Source of the DNA: Candidatus Macondimonas diazotrophica
GTDB lineage: Bacteria > Pseudomonadota > Gammaproteobacteria > UBA5335
Length of the DNA stretch: 64,000 nucleotides
Direction of reading: 5' to 3'
Assembly (NCBI RefSeq): GCF_004684205.1
Contig: NZ_SRIO01000008.1
Span: 56,063 to 120,062, forward strand
This document shows positions 41,503 to 52,924 of the stretch, piece by piece (position 1 is the stretch's first letter; the number at the start of each line of letters is the position of its first letter). Position numbers and translations under genes: made by a program. The notes beneath the pieces were generated by a model. That model saw only the letters and a program-made list of their open reading frames with translations. It made no database searches and was not told the origin of the DNA.

Positions 41503-41858
41503 GCGACCGCATACGCCCGTTCGTCGCTGATGCTGAGCAGCATGTGGGTTCCGCCCTGCCGCGCCATACAGCGCGCGGCAGCGTCGTGCAGGCGCACACC
41601 GGGTCCGCCGCGCACATCGTGCACCACCTCGATCTGCCCGGGTCCGATGCCCTCCCGGAACCCGGTTCCGAGCGCCTTGGCCACTGCCTCCTTGGCGGCA
41701 AACCGACGTGCCAGAATCCGCGCCGGATCGCTGGCGGCAGCATAGTCCGCCCATTCGCCTGCATTCAGGATACGCCGGGCAAACCGTTCGCCGCGTCGAT
41801 CGAGCGCAGCGCGCAGACGCGCCACCGCGACGATGTCGGTGCCGATACCCAGGATCAC
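41472..41858 (-). CDS. acpS: holo-[acyl-carrier-protein] synthase AcpS
   Basis: Transfers 4'-phosphopantetheine from CoA to acyl carrier protein. The 128-residue length and motifs [12 protein letters not shown] (metal-binding Asp), [18 protein letters not shown] and [13 protein letters not shown] are typical. Its start overlaps the pdxJ stop by 4 bases, making it the last gene of the lepA-to-acpS string. The last 31 bases lie antisense to the end of barA. Confidence 0.95.
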   Translation of the reverse strand: MILGIGTDIVAVARLRAALDRRGERFARRILNAGEWADYAAASDPARILARRFAAKEAVAKALGTGFREGIGPGQIEVVHDVRGGPGVRLHDAAARCMARQGGTHMLLSISDERAYAVAYAVLWGAAD

Positions 41859-42601
41859 CCCCGGCGCGCCTCGCGCATCAACCGCTTCATTTCACGGACC
41901 GCTTCGGCCATGCCGGTCAGAACAGCCCGTGCCACGATCGCGTGACCAATGTTGAGCTCGGCGATCGGTGCGATGGCGGCAATCGGTTCGACATTGACGT
42001 AGTTCAGCCCGTGTCCGGCATGGACCACCAGCCCATTCTGCGCCGCCAGGTCCGCTGCGGTCGCGAGGCGCGCGAGCTCGCGCGCCCGCTCGGCCGGGGT
42101 GGTGGCCTCGGCGTAAGCGCCGGTATGCAGCTCGACGGCGACGGCGCCGGTCCGCAGGCTTGCCGCAATCTGCTCGGGGTCCGGGTCGATGAACAGCGCC
42201 ACCGTGATCCCGGCCGCGGCAAGCCGGCCGCACGATTCGGCGATCTCCTCCTCGCGCGCCCGAACATCCAATCCACCTTCGGTGGTGAGTTCCTCGCGCC
42301 GTTCCGGAACGAGGCAACAGGCCTGCGGCGCCAACTCGACCGCCAGATTCACCATCTCCGCCGTCACCGCCATCTCCAGATTCAGACGCGTCTGGACCAG
42401 GGTTCGCAACAGGCGGACATCGCGGTCCTGGATATGGCGCCGATCCTCACGCAAATGCACGGTAATGCTGTCGGCCCCCGCCTGCTCGGCCAGAAATGCC
42501 GCCTGAACCGGATCGGGATAGACCGTGCGCCGCGCCTGACGCAGCGTCGCAACGTGATCGATGTTCACGCCCAGAGCGGGCGGGGAAGCCAAAAGGTGCA
42601 T
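41855..42601 (-). CDS. pdxJ: pyridoxine 5'-phosphate synthase PdxJ
   Basis: Condenses 3-amino-1-hydroxyacetone phosphate with deoxyxylulose 5-phosphate to pyridoxine 5'-phosphate in vitamin B6 synthesis. The TIM-barrel protein of 248 residues shows [47 protein letters not shown] [16 protein letters not shown], and [12 protein letters not shown]. It lies seven bases after recO and overlaps acpS, the usual order. Confidence 0.96.
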   Translation of the reverse strand: MHLLASPPALGVNIDHVATLRQARRTVYPDPVQAAFLAEQAGADSITVHLREDRRHIQDRDVRLLRTLVQTRLNLEMAVTAEMVNLAVELAPQACCLVPERREELTTEGGLDVRAREEEIAESCGRLAAAGITVALFIDPDPEQIAASLRTGAVAVELHTGAYAEATTPAERARELARLATAADLAAQNGLVVHAGHGLNYVNVEPIAAIAPIAELNIGHAIVARAVLTGMAEAVREMKRLMREARRG

Positions 42602-42608
42602 GTCAGGT

Positions 42609-43358
42609 TCAAACCTCGGAAGACGGTGATGGATGGGCCGAATCGGGGCTGAGGCGATGCAGGGCGCGCCAGAGGGCGCGTGTGCGCAGGGGTACTCCGC
42701 CCAACTGTTCGGCGATCAACGATCGGTACAGACCATTGACCGCCGCCTGGTATTCCCGCGGAATCACCATCGGTTCGGTGGCCAAGGCCAGCAATGCGGC
42801 GCCCGGAACTTCCCAGGGTGTTCGGCCCGGACCGGAAACCGGCCGCGGCGCACCGCGGGGGGCACAACGATACCACTGCGCCGCCCGGATGGGCGCACCC
42901 TCGCAATCGCAACCCAGTGGCGGCTCCAGACCCAGACTGCCGAGCAATGCCCGCTCGAAACTGCGGAGCACACTCGTCAGGCAACGCCCCTCGCCCAGCT
43001 CCCCGAGGGTGCGGGCATAGGCGAGAAAGACATCCGGATGGGGATCATGCCGCGCGCATAGTCGCATCAGCAGCTCGTTGACATAGAATCCGCTCAGCAG
43101 CCCATCGCCCTGCAAGCCGATCGGCGGACCGGCCGGCTCCCAGGCGACAAGAGCCGGCAGCTCGCCCCGGCCGCGCCAAGCCAGCAGCAAGGGCTGGAAT
43201 GGCTGCAACGCACCGCCCCGTCCCTTGCTACGCACCCCCTTGGCGATCACCCCGAGCCGGCCGGTTTCCCGGGTGAACAGCTCCGCGATCAGGCTCGTCT
43301 CTCCGAAGGCACGGCGATGCAGAACATAGGCCGGGACCAGCGCGCCGCGCGTGGCCAT
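42609..43358 (-). CDS. recO: DNA repair protein RecO
   Basis: Recombination mediator (249 residues) that with RecR loads RecA onto SSB-coated DNA. The N-terminal OB-fold region reads [35 protein letters not shown], and [20 protein letters not shown] is the conserved helical part. A short cysteine-containing stretch ([15 protein letters not shown]) occupies the place of the zinc-binding loop in some homologues. It starts directly after the era stop. Confidence 0.93.
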   Translation of the reverse strand: MATRGALVPAYVLHRRAFGETSLIAELFTRETGRLGVIAKGVRSKGRGGALQPFQPLLLAWRGRGELPALVAWEPAGPPIGLQGDGLLSGFYVNELLMRLCARHDPHPDVFLAYARTLGELGEGRCLTSVLRSFERALLGSLGLEPPLGCDCEGAPIRAAQWYRCAPRGAPRPVSGPGRTPWEVPGAALLALATEPMVIPREYQAAVNGLYRSLIAEQLGGVPLRTRALWRALHRLSPDSAHPSPSSEV

Positions 43359-44261
43359 TCAGTCATACCCGAGCCGGGTCAGCCACACGGGCTCGTCGGC
43401 CCAGTTTTCACGCACCTTCACCCAAAGACTCAGAAACACCGGCTCCTGCCACTGCTCGCGGATCTCCAGACGCGCCGCTCGGCCGATGCGTTTGAGCTGC
43501 TCACCCTGACGGCCGATGACCATGCCTTTGTGAGAGTCCTTGGCCACCCAGATCACAGCGCCCAGCTCCAACCCCTTTTCGGTGCGCTTGAACTGCTCGA
43601 GATCGACGGTCATGCCGTAAGGCAGTTCGTCGTGCAGATGCAGCAACAATTGCTCACGCACACACTCGGCGGCGAGAAAGCGTTCACTGCGGTCGGTGGG
43701 AATGTCTTCCTCGACCATCGGTGGAGAAATCGGCAAATGCGAGACCAGTTCCTGTTCCAAGGCTGTGATGTTGTCCCCCTGCCGCGCGGACAGCGGAACC
43801 ACGAACGCGAAATCGGCGCGCTCGCGTCCCTCGGCCAAGGCCGTCAGCAAACGGCTGCGCGGCTGCACGCGATCGACCTTGTTGAGCACCCAGCCGACCG
43901 GCCGGCCGCTGCCCCGGATCGCATCGAGCACGGCCTGATCCTCGCCGGTCCAGCGCGTGGCATCGGTGACCAGCACCACGACATCGGCATCCTCGACCGC
44001 CCCGCGCGCCTTCTGCACCATGTAGCGGCCCAAGGCATTGCCGGCCTTGTGGAAGCCGGGCGTATCGATGAAGACGATCTGCGCGCCCGGGATGGTGTGG
44101 ATGCCATGGATGCGGTGGCGTGTGGTCTGGGCCTTGTGGGTCACGATGCTGATCTTCTGACCCAGAATCCGGTTCAGCAACGAGGATTTGCCGACATTGG
44201 GGCGCCCCACCAACGCAACCGTGCCACAGCGAAAGTCTGGATCAGACACGACGTCAACCAC
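43359..44261 (-). CDS. era: GTPase Era
   Basis: Ribosome-assembly GTPase of 300 residues binding the 3' end of 16S rRNA. G1 is LVGRPNVGKSSLLN, the switch region is KAQTTRHRIHGI, G3 is FIDTPGFHK, G4 is NKVD in VLNKVDRV. The C-terminal KH domain contains GMVIGRQGEQLKRIGRAARLEI. Its start overlaps rnc by 8 bases, so the maturation enzymes RNase III and Era are translated together. Confidence 0.96.
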   Translation of the reverse strand: MVDVVSDPDFRCGTVALVGRPNVGKSSLLNRILGQKISIVTHKAQTTRHRIHGIHTIPGAQIVFIDTPGFHKAGNALGRYMVQKARGAVEDADVVVLVTDATRWTGEDQAVLDAIRGSGRPVGWVLNKVDRVQPRSRLLTALAEGRERADFAFVVPLSARQGDNITALEQELVSHLPISPPMVEEDIPTDRSERFLAAECVREQLLLHLHDELPYGMTVDLEQFKRTEKGLELGAVIWVAKDSHKGMVIGRQGEQLKRIGRAARLEIREQWQEPVFLSLWVKVRENWADEPVWLTRLGYD

Positions 44262-44931
44262 TTTCCAGCGCCATCAAAGCCAGGCTGGCCGCCTGTTGCT
44301 CGGCCTCGCGCCGACTGGTGCCGACACCGCGAAATCCGCGCTGCAGACATGGCACCTGGCAGAGGACTTCAAAGCGCTGATCGTGCTCAGGACCGCTGAT
44401 GGTATCGAGCTGATAGACCGGCAACAATTCGCCACGGGCCTGCAGATGTTCCTGCAGCCGGGTCTTGGGATCCTTGAGTTCCACCTCCGATGGCAGGTTG
44501 GCCAGCCGATCGGCAAACAGCCGCTTGACGATCTCGATGCCCGCTTCCGAACCGCCGTCCAGACAGACCGCACCCAACACCGCCTCCAGCGCATCGGCCA
44601 GGATCGACTTGCGCCGATACCCGCCGGTCTTGCGCGCGCCGGCCCCCAACCGCAAGCTTCGGCCCAAATCGAGTTCGAACGCGACTGCCGCCAAGGTATC
44701 ACCCTTGACCAGGCTGGCTCGCAGACGACTCAGCACGCCTTCCGAGACATTGGGACAGCGCTCGTACAGCTCCCACCCGATCACGAAATTGAGCAGTGCA
44801 TCGCCGAGAAACTCCAGACGCTCGTTGTTCCGGCGCCCAAAGCTGCGATGCGTCAATGCGGCATCGAGCAGCTCGGGATCCCGGAATCGGTAGCCCAGCC
44901 GCTCGGACAATTGATCCAGACTCTGTCTCAA
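44254..44931 (-). CDS. rnc: ribonuclease III
   Basis: Double-strand-specific RNase that processes rRNA and mRNAs. The catalytic signature is NERLEFLGDALLNFVIG, with a second acidic site in KSILADALEAVLGAV; the C-terminal dsRNA-binding domain covers roughly residues 155-223. The TTG at 44931 overlaps the DUF4845 stop (TTGA) and gives 225 residues, almost the E. coli length; an ATG at 44991 would add 20 unlike residues. Confidence 0.92.
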   Translation of the reverse strand: MRQSLDQLSERLGYRFRDPELLDAALTHRSFGRRNNERLEFLGDALLNFVIGWELYERCPNVSEGVLSRLRASLVKGDTLAAVAFELDLGRSLRLGAGARKTGGYRRKSILADALEAVLGAVCLDGGSEAGIEIVKRLFADRLANLPSEVELKDPKTRLQEHLQARGELLPVYQLDTISGPEHDQRFEVLCQVPCLQRGFRGVGTSRREAEQQAASLALMALESG

Positions 44932-45302
44932 GGTCGTGTTACCTGTGTCTCGTGCTGGAATCGGGTCACCAGATCGATATTGGCAAACCACGGGATACGG
45001 ACCTCATAGCTTACGCCGACCTGGAAATGATGTTGCGCAGGCGTGATGGTGATGTCCTGTGGGCCGGCATGCTGGATCGAGTTGACCTGGAAACGGCGCA
45101 GCAACAGATCCTTCAGGCGGCGTGAATTCAAGTCCCCCTCGGAAACCCCTTCTTTCAGAGAATCCATTGAAGAGCGGACTTCGAAATACTCCAGGTAGAC
45201 CGGCAGCAACGCAAACAGGGTATAAACGCCGAAACCACCCATGCCGATATAGAACATCAGCCCCAACAGCCCCATGCCGCGCTGCGTCTGCTTCGATTTC
45301 AT
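44928..45302 (-). CDS. DUF4845 membrane protein between lepB and rnc
   Basis: A 124-residue protein with one N-terminal membrane helix (GLLGLMFYIGMGGFGVYTLF) and a small soluble domain. It matches DUF4845, a family found in gammaproteobacteria at exactly this place between lepB and rnc. Its function is unknown. The N-terminal GMGLLGL stretch resembles pilin-like leaders, but no prepilin cleavage context is convincing. Confidence 0.85.
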   Translation of the reverse strand: MKSKQTQRGMGLLGLMFYIGMGGFGVYTLFALLPVYLEYFEVRSSMDSLKEGVSEGDLNSRRLKDLLLRRFQVNSIQHAGPQDITITPAQHHFQVGVSYEVRIPWFANIDLVTRFQHETQVTRP

Positions 45303-45362
45303 CGCTTGATTCCTCCGCTTCCCCCCCTTCGGACCGCACGCCGGGCGGGAAGCGGAGGATGG

Positions 45363-46148
45363 TCAATGAATGCCTTGTCCAATCCGTGACCACAGCGGCA
45401 TCTTCGCGTCGGGATCCCAGTTCATCCAGATCGCGAAAGCCTGTCCCACGAGATTGGCATCCGGGACGGTTCCCCAGCGCCGGCTGTCATCGCTGTTGTC
45501 CCGGTTGTCGCCCATCACGAAATAATGATCAGGCGGCACCACCGCACGCATGTTGTAAGAAGGCCGGCCGGCTGTCTTCAGCAATCGATGCATCACCGAA
45601 CCGACCTGTTCCTCGAATTCCCAGGTTTCCCAGCGTGCAGGAACACCCGGGCCGGTATACCGTCCTTTCGGCGTTATCGGCAGCGGTTCGCCGTTCACGT
45701 AGACCTGCTTGTCCCGATAGACGATTTCATCGCCCGGCAGACCAATCACCCGCTTGATGAAATCCTTGGATGGATCTTCGGGAAAGCGGAACACCATCAC
45801 ATCGCCGCGTTCTGGGTGGCCGAACGGAAGCATCCGGATATTGAAGACCGGCAGCCGAACCCCATAGGCGAACTTGTTGACGAGGATGAAATCACCGGTC
45901 AACAGTGTGGGGACCATCGATCCGGACGGAATGCGAAACGGCTCGACAACGAACGAACGCACCAAGAACACCGCCAGCACGATGGGAAACAGGCTGCGGC
46001 CGAATTCCACGATGCCCGTGGGACCAGGCACCTCACCCCCGGCAGCCGCCAGACGTCGCCGCGGCTCCCAGCGATAGCGGTCCAGCGCCCAGAGCACGCC
46101 CGTGATCAGCGTCAAGACCACGAGCAATAGCGAGAAATCAGCCCGCAT
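45363..46148 (-). CDS. lepB: signal peptidase I LepB
   Basis: Inner-membrane protease of 261 residues removing signal peptides from exported proteins. Two N-terminal membrane segments (about 3-17 and 52-68) precede the catalytic domain. The nucleophile Ser is in FRIPSGSMVPTL, the general base Lys in FIKRVIGLPGD, and the C-terminal VMGDNRDNSDDSRRWG is conserved. It lies 29 bases after lepA on the same strand. Confidence 0.96.
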   Translation of the reverse strand: MRADFSLLLVVLTLITGVLWALDRYRWEPRRRLAAAGGEVPGPTGIVEFGRSLFPIVLAVFLVRSFVVEPFRIPSGSMVPTLLTGDFILVNKFAYGVRLPVFNIRMLPFGHPERGDVMVFRFPEDPSKDFIKRVIGLPGDEIVYRDKQVYVNGEPLPITPKGRYTGPGVPARWETWEFEEQVGSVMHRLLKTAGRPSYNMRAVVPPDHYFVMGDNRDNSDDSRRWGTVPDANLVGQAFAIWMNWDPDAKMPLWSRIGQGIH

Positions 46149-46177
46149 GGTATCTCCCTCGATGGACTCTCAAAGAT

Positions 46178-47980
<1,803 letters not shown>

Positions 47981-47985
47981 AGGGC

Positions 47986-48249
47986 TCAATTCACCTCAGC
48001 GCGCCCGGCAGCACGGTCAAGAACAGCGCGAACCGCCTCGCGATCCAGCCGTCCTTCGCAAATCACCCGCCCCTCGCAGACCAGCACCGGAACGCGCAAG
48101 CCATAACGCTGCACGAGCGCCGGATCCCGGTCGATGTCAATGGAAACGACCTGCACATCCCGGCCTCGACACAGGGAGAGCAGATCCTCATGCAGGAGAT
48201 CACATAGCCCGCAACGGGAGCGGGTGTAAAGACTGAATTGCAGACTCAT
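47986..48249 (-). CDS. glutaredoxin-like protein (DUF836)
   Basis: An 87-residue thioredoxin-fold protein. The active-site pair is CGLC in [11 protein letters not shown], and the cis-proline motif is RVPVLVCEG. Family members sit between rseB/mucB and lepA in many gammaproteobacteria; their redox partner is not known. The stop overlaps the possible TTG start of lepA. Confidence 0.87.
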   Translation of the reverse strand: MSLQFSLYTRSRCGLCDLLHEDLLSLCRGRDVQVVSIDIDRDPALVQRYGLRVPVLVCEGRVICEGRLDREAVRAVLDRAAGRAEVN

Positions 48250-48328
48250 GAAGCGCGCAAGCCGACGACGCCAAATTGGTTGATTCTACGCGATTGCCCC
48301 GGTGCGGCGCACCCATGCGCTGCAGCCG

Positions 48329-49303
48329 TCACGGCCGCCGTTGCAGCGACTCGGCCATCATGCGCAACGCCGTATAGGGGACTTCCCCAACCACCAGAAC
48401 CTGGTAGCCATCACGAACCACACCATAGGCATTCATACTGCCCCTGCTGGTCTGCCCCAGGATCGGCTTGCCAGCGAGCGGCGTGTTGTCGACAAACACC
48501 GAGATCGCCGAAAGTCCATCGCTATAGACCAGATGTTCCTGGCTGCCACCCCCGGAGAGGCTGTGGTCGGCCCCGAAGACCAGGCGATACCCGGCCGGCG
48601 GACCAGTCACATCCCAAGTGCGCGCCGCCATGCCCTTGACCCCATCGATCTCCGTCTTGACCACGTAGCGCTTGAGCTTGGCGACATCCATGCCCGGCGC
48701 CAGCAACGCCGGATCGAGACGATCCTGAATGGTGAGCTGCGTGAACATCACCTCCTGGCGGACACGGCCTTTCTCAGCGATGCGTTGCGCATGCAAAATC
48801 AGATTGGTTTCCCGATCCACACACAGGCGATAACCATAGCGCAACGCGTCACGCGGGCGGATCTCGACGCGCTGGCAGGGCCGACCGGCGATCCGGTCGA
48901 CCCCGTCGACCTCAAGACTGTAGTGTGCGGCCAACCGCGAGATATCCGCCGGAACGGCCGAAAAAAAAGGGTTACTCCACCGCAGCCCTTCGATGAATAT
49001 TCCGCGGCCCGGCAAATAGCGGGTCATCTGGTCACCACGCCGGTGAATTTCATTGACTTCGCCGTTGAGCGCCACCAGTCGCGTCTGGCCGCCTTGATCC
49101 GCCGAATGAATCACCCGCATGGCTTCGAGCGTGTCGTTCTTCTGATAAACGAACACGCCCTGGTAGTTGAGCTGGTTGTATGCCTTGATGATGCGAAGGG
49201 CCCATTGTGCGGACATCTCGCCCGCATGCACGAGTCCTCCTCCAAACGCCAGCATCACCAGCGCTCCCGCCGCGGCCCAGCCGCGTGCACGCCGTGCCTT
49301 CAC
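48329..49303 (-). CDS. rseB: sigma-E factor regulatory protein RseB/MucB
   Basis: Periplasmic protein of 324 residues that shields RseA from DegS cleavage and releases it on sensing lipopolysaccharide intermediates. A signal peptide covers about residues 1-27 (AAAGALVMLAFGGGLVHA). The N-terminal lipoprotein-carrier-like fold begins NQLNYQGVFVYQKNDTLEAMRVIHS, and the smaller C-terminal domain follows near residue 215. It overlaps rseA by 4 bases. Confidence 0.9.
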   Translation of the reverse strand: MKARRARGWAAAGALVMLAFGGGLVHAGEMSAQWALRIIKAYNQLNYQGVFVYQKNDTLEAMRVIHSADQGGQTRLVALNGEVNEIHRRGDQMTRYLPGRGIFIEGLRWSNPFFSAVPADISRLAAHYSLEVDGVDRIAGRPCQRVEIRPRDALRYGYRLCVDRETNLILHAQRIAEKGRVRQEVMFTQLTIQDRLDPALLAPGMDVAKLKRYVVKTEIDGVKGMAARTWDVTGPPAGYRLVFGADHSLSGGGSQEHLVYSDGLSAISVFVDNTPLAGKPILGQTSRGSMNAYGVVRDGYQVLVVGEVPYTALRMMAESLQRRP

Positions 49304-49911
49304 GGACCGGACGCCGCGACCGGCTCGACCGTAAACTCGGCCACGTTCAGATACGGCAGCATACGCCCCGCCTCACCCGTATCCGCAAGCGCCTGATTGT
49401 GGTTGCGGAAGTAATCGTCGAGCTCCGCCTGGGCGATATCCTGCTCTACGGCCTCGATTGAGGAGGCGTTGACCACACCGGTGGTTTCATTCCCGGCCAA
49501 CCGCGTGCCGGTTGGCGCGAGCTCCTGCCCGGACCATGAGCCGACCACAATGACCGACGCGACAACCAGCGATGCGGCCAGCCCCCACATCCGTGGATTG
49601 CGCACGATCGCCGGAAGCGCGCGCCGGCTCGCCGAGGCGTCTTCATCAAGCCGCGCTCGGACTTCCGGCGCGATATCCACCATCACGTCAGCCGGAAGAT
49701 TGTCCCGAAGCGCATCACCGATCAGGTGGTAACGACTCCATTGGGCGCGGCACGATTCATCAGCCAGCACGCCACGACAGACCAATCGAGAGCGACCACC
49801 TGCCAGTTCACCATCCATCCAGGCAGAAATCTCGGCGGAAAAATCCAACGTCAGGTCCGAGTCCTCGGTCGCCTGCCGCTTCAAGGATGCATTCGTCGTC
49901 TTTTCGTTCAT
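49300..49911 (-). CDS. rseA: anti-sigma-E factor RseA/MucA
   Basis: Single-pass inner-membrane anti-sigma factor of 203 residues. The cytoplasmic sigma-binding part has EISAWMDGELAGG and WSRYHLIGDALR; the transmembrane helix is near residues 108-124 (LAASLVVASVIVVGSW); the periplasmic tail binds RseB. The ATG at 49911 shares ATGA with the rpoE stop; the frame is open to 50001 but that part is inside rpoE. Confidence 0.9.
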   Translation of the reverse strand: MNEKTTNASLKRQATEDSDLTLDFSAEISAWMDGELAGGRSRLVCRGVLADESCRAQWSRYHLIGDALRDNLPADVMVDIAPEVRARLDEDASASRRALPAIVRNPRMWGLAASLVVASVIVVGSWSGQELAPTGTRLAGNETTGVVNASSIEAVEQDIAQAELDDYFRNHNQALADTGEAGRMLPYLNVAEFTVEPVAASGP

Positions 49912-50501
49912 GTTCCGGCCAATCCCTCGATTTTCTTCAGCTCGGCATCGATCGTGTCCCGTGCGCGAAACAGCCGGGAGCGTACTGTACCCACTGGGCA
50001 ATCCATGGTTTTCGCAATTTCGTCATAACTCATGCCCTCGATCTCCCGCAGGATGAGCGCCGTTCGCAGATCCTGAGGCAAACCCTCGATTGCGGTCATG
50101 ATGGTCCGCCTCACCTCGTCGGTGAGCAGCAACGCCTCGGGCGTATCAATATCGCTCAAGCGCGAGGAAAAATCCCCATCCGAATCCTCGTTGCCAAACT
50201 CGGATTCGGCACTGATGGGCGTCCGATTCCGCGCCGCGACATGATTCTTGGCCGTATTGATGGCAATCCGGTACAGCCACGTATAAAACGCGCTGTCGCC
50301 CCGGAACCCCGGCAAGGCCCGGTAGGCCTTGATGAAGGCTTCCTGGGCCACATCGTGGGCATCGCTCGGGTCGTACACATAGCGGGAGACCAACTTGATC
50401 ACCTTGTACTGGTACTTGCGCACCAGGAGATCGAAAGCCGTTTTGTCACCCCGCTGGACCCGCTTTACCAGATCTTGATCAACGGTACCTGTATCGCCCA
50501 T
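49908..50501 (-). CDS. rpoE: RNA polymerase sigma factor RpoE (AlgU)
   Basis: ECF sigma factor for envelope stress, about 197 residues. Region 2 shows QEAFIKAYRALPGFRGDSAFYTWLYRIAINTAKNH, almost identical to E. coli; region 4 has SYDEIAKTMDCPVGTVRSRLFRARD. The ATG at 50501 aligns with the E. coli start; ATG 50510 and GTG 50513 are also possible. A sigma-E-type promoter lies just upstream. It heads rpoE-rseA-rseB. Confidence 0.95.
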   Translation of the reverse strand: MGDTGTVDQDLVKRVQRGDKTAFDLLVRKYQYKVIKLVSRYVYDPSDAHDVAQEAFIKAYRALPGFRGDSAFYTWLYRIAINTAKNHVAARNRTPISAESEFGNEDSDGDFSSRLSDIDTPEALLLTDEVRRTIMTAIEGLPQDLRTALILREIEGMSYDEIAKTMDCPVGTVRSRLFRARDTIDAELKKIEGLAGT

Positions 50502-50540
50502 CGGGGGCATCACTCCAACCCCCGGCTGTCTCTTGCCCCA

Positions 50541-50567
50541 CTAGACAAGTTCAAACCGGGAGAGTTC
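50541..50567 (-). promoter_or_regulatory. sigma-E-type promoter of rpoE
   Basis: On the minus strand GAACTC at 50567-50562 and TCTAG at 50545-50541 are separated by exactly 16 bases. The sigma-E consensus is GGAACTT-N16-TCTRA. Transcription would start about 30 bases before the rpoE ATG, giving the usual positive self-control. Confidence 0.62.
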
Positions 50568-50590
50568 GTTCGTTTTGAAGAAAAGCGGTT

Positions 50591-50596
50591 TATAGT
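50591..50596 (+). promoter_or_regulatory. candidate -10 element of nadB
   Basis: TATAGT lies 80 bases before the nadB ATG on the plus strand. The best -35 at a 16-base distance is TTCGTT (50569-50574), which is weak. It is the only AT-rich promoter-like motif in this gap on that strand. Confidence 0.35.
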
Positions 50597-50676
50597 AAAG
50601 CCCAATTCCCGGTACGCACCCTTGTGCGGTCGTGCTGGGAGCCGATTCTATCAGCCGCTTGCGATTCCCGCGATCC

Positions 50677-52323
50677 ATGAGCATCCGAAGCACTGACGTC
50701 CTCATCATTGGCAGCGGCGCCGCTGGCCTGGCACTGGCGCTGCGCTTGGCGCCGTGGTGCACCGTCACCGTTGTTTGCAAAGCCGATCTGGACGAGGGTA
50801 GCACGCGCTACGCCCAGGGCGGCATCTCGGCGGTACTGGACGCCGCGGACTCCATTGAGGCGCATATCGACGACACGCTGATCGCCGGCGCTGGGCTGTG
50901 CGATCCCGAAGCCGTCCGATTCACGGCAACCCATGGACCGGCTGCAATCGGCTGGTTGAGCGAGATCGGTGTGGCCTTTACCCGTCAGAGCGGCGAACCA
51001 GCTGCCGGCAGCCCTTATCACCTGACCCGGGAAGGCGGACACAGCCACCGGCGCGTGGTCCACGCGGCCGACGCCACCGGCAAAGCGGTTTCCGATGCCC
51101 TGCGCGACGCCTGCCGGGCACATCCCCGCATCGAGCTCCTGGAACGCCATATGGCCGTGGATCTGATCACGCGCACGGGCGGCCAGCGCGGCGCGCGGTC
51201 CTGCCGCGGCGCACAGCTGCTCGACCTCGATGCCGCCGTGATGCAGACCTGGCATGCCCGCAGCGTGGCCCTGGCCACCGGTGGCGCCAGCCGAGTTTAC
51301 CTGTACACCAGCAATCCCGAGGTCGCGACCGGCGACGGCATCGCCATGGCCTGGCGGGCCGGCTGCCGCGTTGCCAACCTCGAGTTCATGCAGTTTCATC
51401 CAACCTGCCTTTACCTCCCGGCCCAGGGCTCGCGAGTGTTCCTGATCAGCGAGGCGGTTCGGGGCGAAGGCGGGCGACTGCTGCTGCCGGACGGCACGGC
51501 CTTCATGGCCGGTTTCGACGCGCGCGCGGATCTGGCGCCGCGGGACATCGTGGCACGGGCCATCGATCATGAAATGAAGCGTCTAGGGATTCCCTGTGTC
51601 TATCTTGACATCCGCCACCGTGGCGCCGAGTTCATCCGCACTCATTTCCCCACCATCCATGCGCAGTGCCTGGCCGTAGGGCTGGACATGACCGAGCAGC
51701 CCCTGCCCGTGGTGCCGGCGGCGCACTACACCTGCGGCGGCGTGGTGACCGATCTGCGTGGCCGCACCGACCTGCAGAATCTCTATGCCATCGGCGAAAC
51801 GGCCCACACCGGCCTGCATGGAGCCAATCGCATGGCCAGCAACTCGCTGCTGGAATGCCTGGTGTTTGCCGAATCTGCAGCCAACGATATCCTGGATCGG
51901 CTGCCCCATCTGCCGCGACCCGGCGATAGTGACCTGCCCAGTCCGTCCCACCCGATTCGGGAAACCGGCGAATCCATCACCATCCGGCACAACTGGATGG
52001 AACTGCGCCGTGCAATGTGGGATTACGTGGGCATCGTCCGCAATACAGAACGGCTGCAGCGCGCCCAGCGCCACGTCGCCGTGATCCGCGGCGAAGCGGA
52101 GGCACAATGGGCGAACAGCCCGACCATCGACCCGGATCTTCTGGAACTGCGCAACCTCGCCACCGTGGCGGAATTGATCGTCCGCTGCGCGCTCACGCGA
52201 ACCGAAAGCCGGGGTTTGCACTATACGCTGGACCATCCGCACCCGGCGCCCGAAGCGCTGGACAGTGTGCTCGTTCCACCCAACCTGCCGCTGCCGCTGC
52301 ACGCCATGCACTGGGCCGACTGA
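50677..52323 (+). CDS. nadB: L-aspartate oxidase NadB
   Basis: FAD enzyme of 548 residues oxidising aspartate to iminoaspartate, the first step of de novo NAD synthesis. The FAD motif is VLIIGSGAAGLALAL, then STRYAQGGISAVL, GGHSHRRVVHAADATG, HPTCLYLP, AHYTCGGVVTDLRGRT and ANRMASNSLLECLVF. The Thr/His pattern and length separate it from SdhA. ATG 50677 is used; the frame is open to 50632 but the extension overlaps promoter-like DNA. nadA and nadC are not in the window. Confidence 0.94.
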   Translation: MSIRSTDVLIIGSGAAGLALALRLAPWCTVTVVCKADLDEGSTRYAQGGISAVLDAADSIEAHIDDTLIAGAGLCDPEAVRFTATHGPAAIGWLSEIGVAFTRQSGEPAAGSPYHLTREGGHSHRRVVHAADATGKAVSDALRDACRAHPRIELLERHMAVDLITRTGGQRGARSCRGAQLLDLDAAVMQTWHARSVALATGGASRVYLYTSNPEVATGDGIAMAWRAGCRVANLEFMQFHPTCLYLPAQGSRVFLISEAVRGEGGRLLLPDGTAFMAGFDARADLAPRDIVARAIDHEMKRLGIPCVYLDIRHRGAEFIRTHFPTIHAQCLAVGLDMTEQPLPVVPAAHYTCGGVVTDLRGRTDLQNLYAIGETAHTGLHGANRMASNSLLECLVFAESAANDILDRLPHLPRPGDSDLPSPSHPIRETGESITIRHNWMELRRAMWDYVGIVRNTERLQRAQRHVAVIRGEAEAQWANSPTIDPDLLELRNLATVAELIVRCALTRTESRGLHYTLDHPHPAPEALDSVLVPPNLPLPLHAMHWAD

Positions 52324-52492
52324 ACGAACCCCCTACGTACCCTACCCGGCAGGTCTCAGCCCCGCGTTGAACGCCGTTTCGCTCAAGACAGCGTCCCAGA
52401 CCATCGCGCTCAGGATGGCGCGCAAAAGCCCGAGGACCGCACCGGCATCGCCCACCGCCGTGTCGCCGGCCGGTCGCTCGTGGAACCACGCT

Positions 52493-52924
52493 TCAGTGAA
52501 ATCGCAGGAACACCCGCAGTCGGCGGGTGCCGTCGCGGCTGAGACTGTCCGGCAGCAAGCAGATGGACCGATGCCGCCATCTCAGCGGCGACCGGTCGGC
52601 CAACCGGAAGTTGAGCACCGTCAAGCCCGGAACGACCAGACTGGTGGGCAGCAACGCAGCCTCTCCGGACCAGCCGCTGGCGAGGCGAATCCGCCAGCGG
52701 TCCTGATCGATGAATTCAGCACGGAGAATGCGGCCGGGGCCGAAGTGACGCCACGCCGTCCATCCCGCCGACGATGCCCACACGATCAGCAGCACGAGTC
52801 GCCAGTACTCGCGGGAATACAGCACGACGAGCAACAGCACCATGCCATAGGCGCTCATCAACAGCGCCGCGAGAACACGCGATCGATCAGGCTCGACGCG
52901 GCAGGCCCTGGCGAAGGCGTTCAA
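52493..52924 (-). CDS. ygfX: YgfX-like membrane protein downstream of sdhE
   Basis: A 143-residue protein with two adjacent N-terminal membrane helices (VLAALLMSAYGMVLLLVVLY; LVLLIVWASSAGW) and a short soluble tail. Size, topology and position after sdhE match YgfX/CptA, proposed in E. coli as a toxin affecting cytoskeletal proteins, a role still debated. It starts at TTG 52924 with GGGAG seven bases upstream and overlaps sdhE by 38 bases. Sequence similarity is low, so the name rests partly on context. Confidence 0.7.
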   Translation of the reverse strand: MNAFARACRVEPDRSRVLAALLMSAYGMVLLLVVLYSREYWRLVLLIVWASSAGWTAWRHFGPGRILRAEFIDQDRWRIRLASGWSGEAALLPTSLVVPGLTVLNFRLADRSPLRWRHRSICLLPDSLSRDGTRRLRVFLRFH

